Of a stretch of DNA of 64,000 bases, positions 33,029 through 45,433 are shown in pieces. Source of the DNA: Pseudopithomyces maydicus (Eukaryota; Ascomycota; Dothideomycetes; Pleosporales; Didymosphaeriaceae). Both the position numbers and the translations under genes were made by a program. Where the stretch lies: NCBI GenBank assembly GCA_026873275.1, contig JANTUC010000015.1, positions 806,001-870,000 of the forward strand, written 5' to 3'. The stretch's first letter is position 1. Each line of letters begins with the position of its first letter. The notes below the pieces were generated by a model that saw only the letters and a program-made list of their open reading frames with translations, made no database searches and had not been told where the DNA came from.

Positions 33029-34289
33029 GGTCGTGCAAATCGGTCTGTGCTATGAAGAAACTGCTTGAGGGAAGAGCAAAAGGCACAATGACCACAACAA
33101 ATAGGAACACTACAGCGTCACAACATATGATGTAGTTGAGAGAATATGAAACAGGGTTATAGGGGAACACTGGGCAGAATCCGAGCAAGTGGCAGTATGG
33201 CACCGTGTCAAAACGACTCAAGTTCACAACTACAAAACGTCCGTGTGCGGCATCCCTGGATTCCTCTCGCGCGAACGCATGGGTAAATCGTAGACTACAG
33301 GCCTTTCCTACCTCCTGGATTGCCAGTTCTATACAGAACATGCATTTTCAGATATCTTTTTATGAAGCGTATGCACGAATAATACCGGATTGTTCTTCTT
33401 TGGACCCAATTGTCACTACAAAAAGACCTTGAGAGAAGACATCTATGCTTAAATGGGTCCATAGTAGATTCGTCTGATTGGACCCGAATAGTTTCTAGAG
33501 GCCCAATTTTCAAAAAGCCCAGCGATTTTGTTTTGTTTGAAAGAGTTGTTACAGGTGGGGACATGGCCGGCTCCACCGGCACGAGGCCATAAGAATATTT
33601 TTTCGGAGCTTTCCATCTCCAGCAGTTCAAACGACTAGCGAAAAAAGTGCTTCGTTGTTATACATCTTGCGACAAGGCCTGCTTACTAGTTGAGGCAGCC
33701 TGTAGAGGATAGGGCACGTTTAACATAAATTCAACTCTGATTGCTTTATCAAACAGATCAATCGCGCATTGGATACTGTTCGTAAGCACAAGAGTACAGG
33801 GGAGACTTTGAGGCAAGCGGAGTAAAAACGATCGCCTCGGCACGATCGGTGTAGTTTTGTTTTAGAGCAGATTCGTGGGTAAGGAGCGGGCCGGGGCAGA
33901 GCGGCCGGGACGCCGAAGGAAGCTAAGTGTGGAGACAGGGATGGCTGCAACCGCACCTGTGGATACTATTATTCGCCGGATAGCTAGATCATTTTAAAGT
34001 ATTATGAGATCGAGCATCACTGTTACGTCCTTGGCGCAGTCCAGAGCGACACTTTTTTGTACGTGCCACGGCGCGGGGACCTTTGCAGGACTAGCGACAA
34101 GAACCCTTGCGAATGCGAACACCTAAATCTCCCTGAACCACTTCTGTTGATTCGTCCTAAATATCTCGCCTCGGCCTTGTGTATGATTCGTCAGCAATCC
34201 TGTCATTAAATAGCGTAGGGTACTCCAAAAGGCCATTCACCTTCTTCGTGGAGCGTAACATACCGCCAATCTGGACACATATTTCCACA
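33029..34289. other. Divergent promoter region
   Basis: About 1.26 kb between the rhodopsin-domain gene (-) and the BBE oxidase (+). Two near-copies of TGGGTCC/TGGACCC occur at 33405-33485 in both orientations, possibly regulatory or remnants of an insertion. No gene supported. Confidence 0.4.
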
Positions 34290-35916
34290 ATGTTTCGATT
34301 AGATTTGGCCCTGCTTGTGGCAGCTCTCATTAATGTGACACATGCTGTTAACGAGACCGAAGCTGAACCTGCTGTTCAGTCTCTCGTTCCCGGTTATTGC
34401 GTAGGTCTCACACCGCCTTTTGGAAATTTTTTTAACTGTTCACAGTGTACCGCTTTGAGTCGCAGCCCTATATCGAGTCGTGTCACATATTCTGGTCAGG
34501 GTGCATACGATGCTAGCCTTGCTTCATATTTCGATGGCAAGAGTAGGTTAACACCTAATTGCATCGTACAACCGAAGACCGCCACGGAAGTATCCACCAT
34601 AGTCAAAGTCCTCACGGCGGCAGATCTGCCTGAGCCCTGCCAATTTGCTGTACGGTCTGGTGGGCATACTCCGATTCCGGGTGCCAACAACATCGAAGAC
34701 GGTGTGACAATTGATCTTTTGTATATGAACGGTACTACATACAATGCTAGTACCAAACAAGCGAGCATTTCTCCAGCTGCGCGATGGGGATCCGTCTACG
34801 AGACCCTTGAGCCACTAGGACGCATGGTAGCGGGCGGTCGTGGTTCCACTGTTGGTGTGGGAGGTTTCCTCTTAGGGGGTGGGATATCTCATTACGCCCC
34901 TCGTGTTGGATTGTCCTGTGACAATGTGGTCAACTTCCAAGTCGTCCTCGCTGACGGTAGCATTGTCAATGCAAACAATAACACAAACTCAGACTTGTTT
35001 ACTGCTCTTAAGGGCGGGAATAACAACTTCGGCGTTGTTACTCGATACGACATGGAGACCTTCGAGAACGAAAACTTGTGGGGTGGGATCGTCACGTATC
35101 CTGCATCGACTGTTGAACAACACTTCAAGGCTCTTGTCAACTTCGGTACAGACCCGAACAGAGACCCCAATGCTGCCTTGATCGTTTTTCAGGGTTACTC
35201 AACTGCCAGCCCGACGGATGTTGTACGGGCTGCGTTCGACTACACAAAGCCCGTGGTTCGTCCCGATGCATACAAAGAGTTCTTTGCTGTTACCACCAAT
35301 ATCAGCGATACCACCAAGATCCAACCAATGAGCGCGGTTGCTGCTGAATTCGGAAGCGACACAACGAAGAGGTAAGCTACCACAACTCATAACTTCCAGC
35401 ATCGCGTCATTGACATTTTCAAGGGTACAATTCCGCACTGTTTCATTCAAGATCGACCTTGCCACCCTTCAAGAGACAGCGCGTCTCTACAAAATCCTCA
35501 TTACTGAGCTGCAAGCTAAGGCATCAGGCCAGTGGCGTGTTTCTTGTCTTCATCAAGTATGGTCTACAAGCTACACTGCCGACAGCAAGGCGAGGGGTGG
35601 CAACGTTCTCGGTATGGAGCGCTACAAAGAAAACTTCATCATGTACCAGTCGTATCTTTCTTGGTCAGAGGCCAAGGATGACGAGCTCTTCATTGGTCTA
35701 GGTCTGATGTTGACGAATGGCATTGAGAAGTTTGCGAAAAGCAAGGGCACTTTGTTAGACTACTTGTACCTCAACTATGCAGACAAGGATCAGGATCCGC
35801 TTTCAGGCTACGGTACTGATAACGTGAAGTTCATGAAAACGGTTGCGAAGAAGTACGATCCTTCGGGTGTGTACCAGAACCTGCTACCTGGTGGGTTTAA
35901 GATCTCCAAGGTATGA
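34290..35916 (+). CDS. Secreted BBE-type FAD-linked oxidoreductase
   Basis: Two exons (34290-35371, 35424-35916; 52-nt intron) give 524 residues. The start at 34290 (FRLDLALLVAALINVTHAV) gives a signal peptide; an in-frame ATG at 34179 would add a less plausible leader. The PCMH-type FAD domain is clear: PKTATEVSTIVKVLTAADLP, then FAVRSGGHTPIPGANNIEDG where the His of RSGGH is the covalent FAD attachment site, GRMVAGGRGSTVGVGGFLLG, and GGISHYAPRVGLSCDNVVNF. FTALKGGNNNFGVVTRYDME follows. The BBE C-terminal motif is LLDYLYLNYADKDQDPLSGY with QNLLPGGFKI at the end. The second flavin-linking Cys of bicovalent enzymes is not obvious (region GGFLLGGGISHYAP). Such enzymes oxidise sugars, alkaloids or polyketide intermediates; no substrate is assigned. 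There are many Asn-X-Ser/Thr sites. Confidence 0.92.
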
Positions 35917-38916
35917 GGAGCAGTGCATTGAATGGTTTTTGGCACAGCACTTGGTTTGATCTTCGTTAGTTATCTAGACTATGTTGGAAGCCTTTAATTA
36001 ATGATAATGTTTTACGATAATACACAACTGTTTCATAGTATGCTGTGTACAAAGTAATACACTTCTCTCGTTGATTCAAACTACGATGGAACAAATAGTC
36101 TAACCTTTTCAACTTATCACCCTCAACTTTCTCTAAGCAATAATGCCTCTTGTCTATGCATAGTCAGCTATATAGTATTGCCCATGATCAGAAGAAGGGG
36201 AAGAAGTTCATTGAATGGGTGGCATATGTAAATATGAGGTGTAGGCGTATACATTTTCCACAATTTTTTCCTGCAATAAAGCTTTTCCACTGGTGTTGCG
36301 CATTTGAGCTAACTCATATTCACTCTACTTCTGGTCTTGGATACGCACAATCTCCTTCCCTATCGCTAACTAGAAGTCGAATGTTCTATACAAATCATTA
36401 CGTTTTAGGAAGTAATAAGACAAATGGATCTCTCCACGATTTCGCTCACGACTCTCCATAGAGACTGGTCTCAACTTACTGAGACCTTCCACCATGAGTT
36501 AAGTTCAAGCAGATGAGTCCAATTAGTGTTCATTGTGTTGTTCTAGCAGACATCAGACCTGGCTGGAAGTAGGTTTCCACGTCGAATAAGCGACTCCTCG
36601 GGATCTTGGTGGATGGTACAACCGTAACTATAGGGTTGGTACATGCGCACGGTGTAAAATTCCCTTCCTAGCTCCAGTTTTTTTTATCAATAAGTATTAC
36701 GTCATAGTATCCCAGAGTGAGAATAATTACATGTCGTACGTATCAATTACGCGGTCTCGTGAATTGAATGCACAAAACTGGCTTTGGCATTGTTAGAGCA
36801 AAGACACTTCGATTATAGAAATTTCCAAAACCTATTCAAGAACTCTTGATGTATGTCAAAGCTAAATGCTTGCACTAAAGACCACTTTTTGCAAGCATTT
36901 ATTGAGAAGCAGGCACCTGGGAGGCAACGGCTGAACACAAAGGGCTTCTTACATGAATACATACGAAATGATAGTCTATATTTGCATATTAGCTGCTGGT
37001 GTCGTGGTTCTAATTTTTTCGACATCAACTCAAGGCCTCTTTCATATCGGCTCTAGTTCCTTCTTCTGCGCTCGGAGGTGAGAGCAACTGTAAACAGCAT
37101 TGTGTTGCGGGCAAGCCCCGTTGTAAATTGTCGAACGGCTTTAGTTCACTGATAAGGTCTACTACTTATGCTGCCGCTTTCTATAAACACAAAATACAAA
37201 ACAATAAGGTCTACTACTACAACATATTTAGGCCATAGCAAGGATTTGGACCATGGGTGACCCTCTTTTGAGCCACTGCTGTAGTGATGTGCTCCATGCG
37301 CTTTCACCATCTCCGGTGTATTTGGTATCTTGTCTTCTTGTTGAGCGTGTAAACATCTCGGTTCAACCGCGTCAAGATCTCATTGATGTGTTGCAAAGAG
37401 CTTAGAGGCCACCATCACGACAGTCGTGAAAAACATTGTTGGTATCAAAGCGCGTGGCGATGACGCCCCGAATCCTCCATCAGATCCCAACGCCACTTCC
37501 ATTCCTCTCCATCTCACCATTTGCCAAATTTCCCCCATCGTTTCCCGAAGGAACATGTTCGGACTCTTGGACCCCAAAACGGGTAACTATATCAGCGCCG
37601 CATATAGGCTATATAATATGTCTCACCTGATCATAAAAAAGCAACTCCGTTGTTGTTATTCATTGGCCCGGGTATTTACACTGCATTTTTTGGGCTTGCC
37701 CAGTGACAATCTCGCGTTGTTTGTGGATTTGCTGTTGTTCTGGGCGTCGCGAAGCGTTTTATTTTTCGCGCGGTGAGGATCTTGTCTTACAGGAAGAAGG
37801 CCTAAAAACCGTGCCATGTGTGTGCTGCGTACACTTGTGCGAAGATGCACATGAGGCGCAGCTTTACCGGTAATTGAAATTTCGCCTTGATCAAGAAAGC
37901 TTGTGACGAACCGCTGGGAAGCGCTTGCACGGCGTGTCCGGTCGCGTTGCAGAAGCGACGCTCGAAGCGGATCGGCAAGGAGAAATATTGATTATCGGTC
38001 TGCTATCTCAATACTGCAATAGCGGGCCAGACAGGCAAGAAGAGGCGAGTTTAAGGCATTGGGATGCATGGATAGCGCGCCGAGATCTTCGTAGGTCGAT
38101 CTTAGCGCAACGGCAATCCGTTTGCCTCTTTCGGGAAGTTCCACGACACACGACAGGTAGGAAATGGTCACGTTTTTAGGGTTCTTTAGAGCCAGGGCTT
38201 GGAAATTACGATCATTGCCTCTTGTTTGATGTATGTGACGGTATGTGATGTTTGTTCTCGTTCTCATGAGATGGACATGATCAAAATATGGAGCAAAGAA
38301 TCATAGCTCATGATTTACCCAAGTGGTCAAAATTACTCCTCAATGCTGCCGGTCAGAGAAAAAAGTGACCTCTTAGGAAGGTGCACGTGTACGCAGAGCT
38401 GTCATGTTGCCAAAACTCTGGCCAGCTAAAGCCATTTGGCAAGCGAGACTTCAGTACCAATACTCGCTTCGAGGCTCTACTTAATCGATACACAAATTTG
38501 GAAACCTACCTAGGTGTGTCCCAAATGCTTGTCAGCTCTAGATTCTTCGCTATAATTACTATTTCTTGACCTGGAATATGTTCCCCTTTGGTTCGCTATG
38601 AGTGGATACCATTTCTAGGAAAATAATCTGCCAGTAACGAATAGCAAGGCAGATATGAATAGAGAACTCGCCACACATACATTGCTAAGTACTAGGTCCA
38701 AGGCTGAAAAACGTGGAATTGAGGGGTAGTTTGCCACTGCCACATGGCGACCCGGATAGAAGGAGAGTTTGGTGTCAAGCATTTGCAAGCCGTATTCTCA
38801 TCTTTGCTGATCAGCGTTTCAAAAAGTATTGGTTGAGGCGAATTCTCAACCATCGTGGCCCTTGAGGGATGACATGAAGAGGGGAAGGCGGTACGATGCA
38901 GATGCACAGACCATGA
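35917..38916. other. Gene-poor AT-rich region
   Basis: Three kilobases without a supportable gene. Short ORFs (for example 36150-36461, 37426-37776) lack domains and splice support. A direct repeat AAGGTCTACTACT is seen at about 37154 and 37205. The composition is moderately AT-rich. Confidence 0.5.
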
Positions 38917-39144
38917 GGCCTGTCCATTTCAGACCTTCGGTACGGATCTGGTCACGCTGCAGGGTATAATGCAGGCACTAATAAGAACCCAAAGTGGTTC
39001 GAAGAATGGATCTGGGTGGCAAACGCCTCCTACCGGGACGATGGAAAACAGCCACCGCAAGGGCCAGGACCATACTATACATTCAACAGGTGGTTTTCTG
39101 CATGTGCCGAACGAACCGATATTAAAACACGGAAAGTGATCTGA
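38917..39144 (+). pseudogene. Exon-like fragment without a start codon
   Basis: An open frame of 75 codons with no Met, entered through a possible acceptor (CCATTTCAG at about 38930). The composition is protein-like: YGSGHAAGYNAGTNKNPKWF, then EEWIWVANASYRDDGKQPPQ, GPGPYYTFNRWFSACAER. The density of Trp, Tyr, Gly and Pro is unlike random frames nearby. It could be a leftover exon of a decayed gene or one exon of a gene whose other exons I could not find. Confidence 0.3.
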
Positions 39145-41330
39145 ACCTTTCTGCGGTCAGGAATCCAGTGGCACAATTAAGTTTACCGTTGTTGGGCTAT
39201 ATGCTTACTGTTAGAAATTAAGACTGGGTAGGGCTGCTTTAATAAGACCCTTGCCAACGAACCACAACGCCTCGGGCAAACGTCAGCGACAGTTCGGTAC
39301 CGCAATTCGGGAAGGCAACGAAAGTAGTGGACTCGCTCACGCCGTATTTTGCCTCTGCTAGATGCATGTATCCACAACTGCAGCACGCGACGTTGACCGC
39401 TGCTTCCAAGGTTTCACTTATCCACAAATACACTGGGACTCTTGCGGATTCGGCTAACCGATTATCAATATCACAAAAACCTTGCACTCGCATCTGCAGA
39501 GAGGGAAGGATGCGCAAGGGAGCAGCCGTGGAGGCGAACAAGGACTCTGCGGCGAGGTAAAGCCGAGTGCGGCGGCAGCCCGGGTATTATAAACAAGAAT
39601 TATCATCATCTCCCAGGTGACATCCATGGGGGTAACGCCGCGATATTGAAGAACAGGCCAGTAATAAGATCCGAACTTGGCCGAGTCAATAGTATCGCGA
39701 AATAACATAGTACGGGAAGCCACATCAATAATTCAAACTAGCCATGTCTTTTGCGCCTTGGGCAGAAACAAAACGAATCTCCACTGTAGATAGAGTGCAC
39801 AATCAAAGCGAACTATGTACAACATGTGCTGCAAAGGTGGGACTGAGTTTCAGGGGAAAAGACAGAGAGTTTTGCGTGCCTGTCACTCCTTAGAAACTGC
39901 GTGTTCGTTCTGCAGATTGAACCTAGTGCGCTGTGTGCTTACAGGGTAAGTTGCTGCAGCATACGCTGTCTTTTGCTTCGTTTACTGAGGCACCTTGAAT
40001 GCTATGCAAGTGTACCTTGGGGCATGCCGTAGCAATATGGTGTAAAGAGTCAGCTTCAGATCCAGAGCGATCGCCTGATGCGCGCTTTACAACACCCCTG
40101 AAATGAGGATCTGGGGCTTCTTGATGCTCAACCAACGCGAAGTATCATATATATTCTGATGTAACACGAGACATAACACGTTGCCAGAACATCTGTTCGT
40201 TGGAATCGATCAGATAGCCAATGATTTTGAGCTAGTGCCCCCATGCAATTGATCATTTGCGTCGTCCGACATGTGGGTGGCAGTTTGGAGATTTGCATGT
40301 GTACTTGGCGAGACAAGACAACGTCGGCAGGCGCCTCCAAGCAAGAAGAAGTGACAGCCTTCGGCGCCTGTCAAAACCACTGTGTGACGATGAGGAAAGG
40401 AATGCCACGGGAGACTAGCTTTGGTCTCCTGGTAGCCGAAGGCGATAAAACGTTCGCAACCCTGGTTCTAAGGCGCGAAAGGTCTTAAGATGGGATCGAA
40501 AAGTTTCAGAAATTAACAGGTGTTGCGTAAGTCTGTGCATTGACAGCCGCACCTGAACAACACTTTAGTAACATTGAGCTTCATGGGCTCCAATGAATAA
40601 TGAAGTATTACAATTACATTATGTGGTGACATCCCTGCATTCCTGCATTAAATACAATAGCTGCACTAGAAGAGTTCCTGAAAGCATGCGAAACCGCTAC
40701 GACAATAAAGTATGCGGTTGTTGTAAAGGAAAATATGTAACGAGTGTAAATGTATGCGAAGCAGCCAAACGTCGGGCCTATGGAGCCAAAAGATCACGGT
40801 CTAACCATACCACGAATAGAAACTATAATGCTAGAGTACGAAAGGAAAAATCTGTAACCGCCTCAATGTGCTGTTGCAGCCCAACTAGAAAAGAAAAGTC
40901 AAGGATGAAGGCGAACTTTCATGACGTCGAATGTAAACTCCTTGCCAGTACAGGGTATCTCTATCCTCCTTTTCTAAACGCACTCTGCGTTCAATTTAAT
41001 ATGCTGAAACAAAGTGTACGATAGTGGCTTCCAATTCCAAGATGTCTCGAGGAGAGCATTATTGACGCCAATTCGTATGCATACGGTCTTGACGAGGCAT
41101 CTGCTATCGTGAACAGCTGGCTTAGACATAGTAGCCTGAATGAGTGTAGAGAAGCGAAGTGTGAAAATTCGTTGTACGTCGTAGAAAAGGCGATTGTAAT
41201 ATTATTCCCCAAAGAATCCAAAAAATGTTCGAAGGTGCGTTGTAGGTCGTGACCAGCACAATCCCAGGCTCAGACTTCCACACCGTCACTGAAATTACCC
41301 TGCCATTAAGTTTTCGAATCGTTCGGTGAG
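39145..41330. other. Gene-poor region
   Basis: About 2.2 kb. ORFs such as 39239-39541 (-) and 40593-41024 (+) have no recognisable domain and basic, random-looking composition. Nothing supported. Confidence 0.45.
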
Positions 41331-42515
41331 TCACTGGTAAGGAGGATTTGGATCGTTCGACGGGTACGAAGGACCTGCATCACTGGAACCGGATGCACCC
41401 AATCGAGACTGGGTGTACGTAGGCTCATCCTCCTCGACCACCTCCCCAGTTTCTAGCTCATGCGCCTTGTCTCTGCATGCCGCCGGAGAAAAGCCGCTCC
41501 CGACCTTGGTGGCAATGATCCGCCAGCGATCGTTCTCGTACTCTTGCATAGCAGTACGAAGCTTCTGAACCTGTTCGTTCCCCATTAGGTTAGCACTACC
41601 GAATTGTGGCCGCACGACTCGACGTCTTGCGTTTCAGATGACAGCACTTACCATCTCATCCGTCCAGACGGTTGTCTTTGCCTTGAGCTTCGTGCAGTAA
41701 CGTACTTGGAGCGTGCCAGAGCTTCGGCCCGGAAAGAAATCGGCGATCTGCTTCCAGGCGAGGTTCTTCTTCTCTTTGAGGTCGACGAGTAACTGGTCGT
41801 CCTCGGGTGTGAACTTGAGCTTGGGACCGCGAGGTCGCGGTGCAGGAGCCGGCATGCCTTCCTGTCCGACAACGTTGGGAGGCCCATGAGGCTGTGCTGG
41901 GGATGGTGGGGCGCCCTCCATACGTATGCGCTTGCTAGAGGAAGGACCTTGGTTGGGGAGGTGGTGGTGGTGATGGGTGGGAGCAACCGCAGATTGCGCG
42001 GTCGATTGCTGTTGAAAAGGTTGTAAGGAATATCCCGGGTGGGAGGGCGGGACTTGTATAGAGCCTGTGGCATGACCATAGGGCTCTGGGGGTTGCACCA
42101 AAGGATTTGGAAGATCTAACTGTTGGAGGTGTTCGTCGGCGCGACTGCGCTTGCGACTCGGAACAGCCTGCTGCGGGGTCTGCGGGTAGGCCACATCGTA
42201 AGAGGAAGGCGATGGGTGTGACATGGAGGGATGGCGTAAGAGGTGATGATGCGACTGATGGAGTGGTGGATGTGCCTCGATGTCTGTGTAGGCGGGATGA
42301 TGGGCGCCAGCATGCTGAAGTGTTTGAGACGGGTGTGGCTGCTGCAGGTGGTAGTAGCCCGTGGGCAGACTGCTGTAGGGGTGATGGAGAACATGTTGTG
42401 AATGTTCGACGTTTGACGTCGGAATGGAGTGTTCCTCGCCGGTGTCGCCTGGCACGCTGTAGTCGAGGGAATAGCCTCGGGAAGGACTCGCCAGTGTTGC
42501 GAATATGCATGGAGA
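41331..42515 (-). CDS. Tandem SANT/Myb domain protein, long His/Gln-rich N-terminus
   Basis: The first long exon (about 42515-41653) and last exon (about 41582-41331) are joined at a GTAAGT donor directly after TDEM, to VQKLRTAMQEYENDRW. The N-terminal 190 residues are rich in His, Gln, Pro and Ser (LHQSHHHLLRHPSMSH). A basic patch, SRKRSRADEH, may be a nuclear signal. Near the C-terminus lie two SANT repeats: LKFTPEDDQLLVDLKEKKNL with AWKQIADFFPGRSSGTLQVR, and WTDEMVQKLRTAMQEYENDR with WRIIATKVGSGFSPAACRDK. Probably a nuclear DNA- or histone-tail-binding regulator. The 5' end is unresolved: the frame is entered through a possible acceptor at 42516-42517 and the first exon with the ATG was not found. 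It shares its repeat layout with the gene at 45.4-46.5 kb. Confidence 0.8.
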
Positions 42516-45433
42516 CTACCAGAGCTAGCTTGCTCTGGCAGGCCGCCGCGGTGAGACCTGAACCAGAAAGGATGCCCAGTTTGAGGTGCGCGGGTGCGCC
42601 TCCGAAGGTACGCGTTTGGGGGTTGTTCGTGTTTTGTTATATCAAATGTTGTAGCAGGTAAGGCCCGGAGGGACGCGCCATCAGCCAGCAGAATCTTATC
42701 GGGGTGTGTTAAGCGTTGGGATGCTGGAATATAGCCTTGTAGAAGCTACTAGTGCTCGAGGTACGGACGGGTGCGCTGTGCATTATAACATGTTGCTCAC
42801 GCAAGATAGGAGGGCTTGTCAAGCATTGTAGAAATTTCGGAACCTTCTGTGCCTTCTAAAGCCCTTGTCCTTTCTAAGCCTGTGCGATTGCCACACGGAC
42901 TGTGTGTCCAAGCACGAGAGACACATGGACCTTCCCACGAGACGGTCCTAGGCAAGCCTCAGCGGATTCTACGTCAAGCATAATGCGGTGATCAACCAGG
43001 GCAGCAGATTGGCGCTAGATCTGGAGGGTATCCGCCAGGGCATGTACACGGACAGCGCACCGCGGGCCCGTGTCGTGAGTGGCTGACGGCGCAAGATGAA
43101 GGTCGCGGTCCAAACCAGGTGGCGGGGGAGGGGTGGCCATGGTAGCGCGGTCCTCCTTCTAGAATGCACAGAGAAGATCGCCAGCACCGTTGTTGCTGCT
43201 GCACACGCGATCCCAGGCGCCCAAGCGTGGTGGCCAGGAGTACCAGCAGGCGCATTAACGATGGTTCCGAACCGGCTAGCCAGCGCAGGGGAAGATGAGC
43301 AGTTCCCAAAGCAGGCGCCGCCACCTGCTCGACCACCGTATGTTGGATTGATGAGACGCCAGGCGATGAGGCGAGCGTGGAGCGCCAGGACCGGTGGGGA
43401 CCGCGGCAGTCATGCTCTGAGCTCATGGGTCTGTAGCCGGGCCTGGCATGCCTTGATGCCTGACTCTTGCGAGTATCCTGACGCCTCACGAGTCTGGCGA
43501 TGCTAAGAGCTGCTAACGGGCCTTCATGCCCTGAGAGGCGAGCCTCCGGGCGCAAAGGCAGAGACATGCCGGCAATGGAAATGTAGCACCCGCTTGGAAG
43601 CCGTCGGCAGGCTGGCAGCTCCCTGACGCAGGCATCGCCGGCCCATGCAATGCTGTTTCAGGCCGAACCTATACCCCCTGGTCCTATATTCCCCGTCAGA
43701 TCGACGGCCGACGCGCAGGTCTGATGACGCACAAATGCGAGCGCTGCGGAGCAGCAAGACACAACAATAGCAACCTGGTGGCGACGACGGGTGACGGGCA
43801 GATGGGCGCTGCAGAATGTATTGGATGGTTTCACGTTGAAGAGGAGCTGGAGGAGTGTAGGAGAATACAGAAGCGAGGCGCGGATCCATCTCAAGCGAGT
43901 GGCTGGTGCCTCAGGCGTCGTGCTGGGCTGGTCGAGGTACCTGTTCGCCCGCATGCACTCGACTGCATAGTGCGAGCAGAGCAGCAAATGAACAGGATGT
44001 CGCGCACAGCGCAAGGGGACGCAGAATTTGTCACCGTCGCACGCTACACTCACACGACAAACACCCACCTAGATAGACTACGTCGCAGTCCCGTCCCGCG
44101 CGCGCTCGGAGAGACACGTGACCCTGCCTAACCCGCTTGGAACCCACATCCACCGCCGCTGCATCCATCCCATCCCATCTGACCCGAGCACGACCTCTAT
44201 GGGTAGGCCGTCCCACAGCAGTCCAGGGTGTCCTTGTCATGCTGGTGACGGGATGTTGCTGTACCTACCTATGTATGGCGGCGGGCGGGAGGTTGGTGTT
44301 GTGACACCGATGCACCTGACAAGAGATGTCTACTCGACCAGCCATTTAGGCTGAGAGCTTGACGTGCGATGAATGGATGTCGGGAGGCATGGTGATGGCA
44401 GGCTCTCCATTCGAGCTTCGCTCCCGAGGTCCGTCGCCCATCACGCGCGACTCACCACAAGCCCCACGCGGGAGGCTCGGGCTGGCACAACAAACGACAG
44501 CGCCGCGTCGTGCGCGCGTCGATAAAGTGGCGGCATGCCTGGTACGTATGTACCGCTGGGCGACGTGGTTCCTGGCAGCTTCCAACAAATGTCGAATGCG
44601 AACGCGGACTGTGCACGCAATTCGCAAAGTCCGGCTCGGTTCGACATCTAGCGCTGCTGTGGCCGCTACGCGAACGCATCGACGCACGCGTAGACATTCA
44701 CGCTGCCCTCGCGTACCGTTGAGCGCCGGTAAACAGCCCGCCGCCATCATGGCCGCCGTTGTTGCCACCCAGGTCGGTCGGCTACCTGCCCACGGCGACA
44801 CGCGACCACAATCGAGGCCAGCCCGCGGAAGCGCCAAGCGCAGGACCTGAAAGGAGCGCGAAGAGGGCATCCTAGCTTCAGCAACCTGTCAAGAAGAACG
44901 TCGAACGCTGTCACATGAACCCGGGACAGACGAGGGCAGGGAAACGAGATATTGGCATTGGACCAATTATGGCCACAGAGCGACCCCAGAACCCGGACTG
45001 CATCCAGATACCCCAGATTTGCCCTAGGTCCGCCTCCGATCCGCGACAAGCCTCTCGCTACAAGGTGCATGCAAACCTGTGCCCGAATTAATCCTCCGGC
45101 AAAGAGCATGGGACCAAGAAAAACAGGAGAATACCAAAGGGAGGACATTACAGTCGTGATGAATCAATCCATTTTGGTCCGCTGTTACCACCAACGCCAC
45201 CGATGGCAACTATACCCGAGTAGCTGCCCTAGGAAATGCAGCGCTTCATCAAAAGTTTTGGCCCACGTGCTACCCCAGAATAAGCAATGCGAGGGCCGGC
45301 CGGCTGCACCGAAACTTCCAACTCGGTACTGAGCGTGTATGCCATGAACAAGGAAAGAGAAAGGACCAAAGAGAGCTTGGTATCATAAGTGAACCCGCCA
45401 CGCTAACATGGGAAAATATGTCGTGTGTGCATC
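42516..45433. other. Long GC-rich spacer
   Basis: About 2.9 kb between two minus-strand SANT genes. It probably includes the promoter and first exon of the 41.3 kb gene. Many long frames on both strands reflect GC content; no domain or coherent splice structure was seen. Confidence 0.45.

Noticed and set aside
37150..37225. Short direct repeat AAGGTCTACTACT as a transposon footprint
   Set aside because: Only about 13 bases long, with no terminal inverted repeats or coding remnant.
40593..41024. 143-codon plus-strand ORF
   Set aside because: Basic, random-like composition with no domain, signal peptide or intron signal.
43000..45300. Long GC-rich ORFs between the SANT genes (for example 43096-43506 and 44346-44870)
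   Set aside because: Same pattern of overlapping frames on both strands; no recognisable motif or initiation context.
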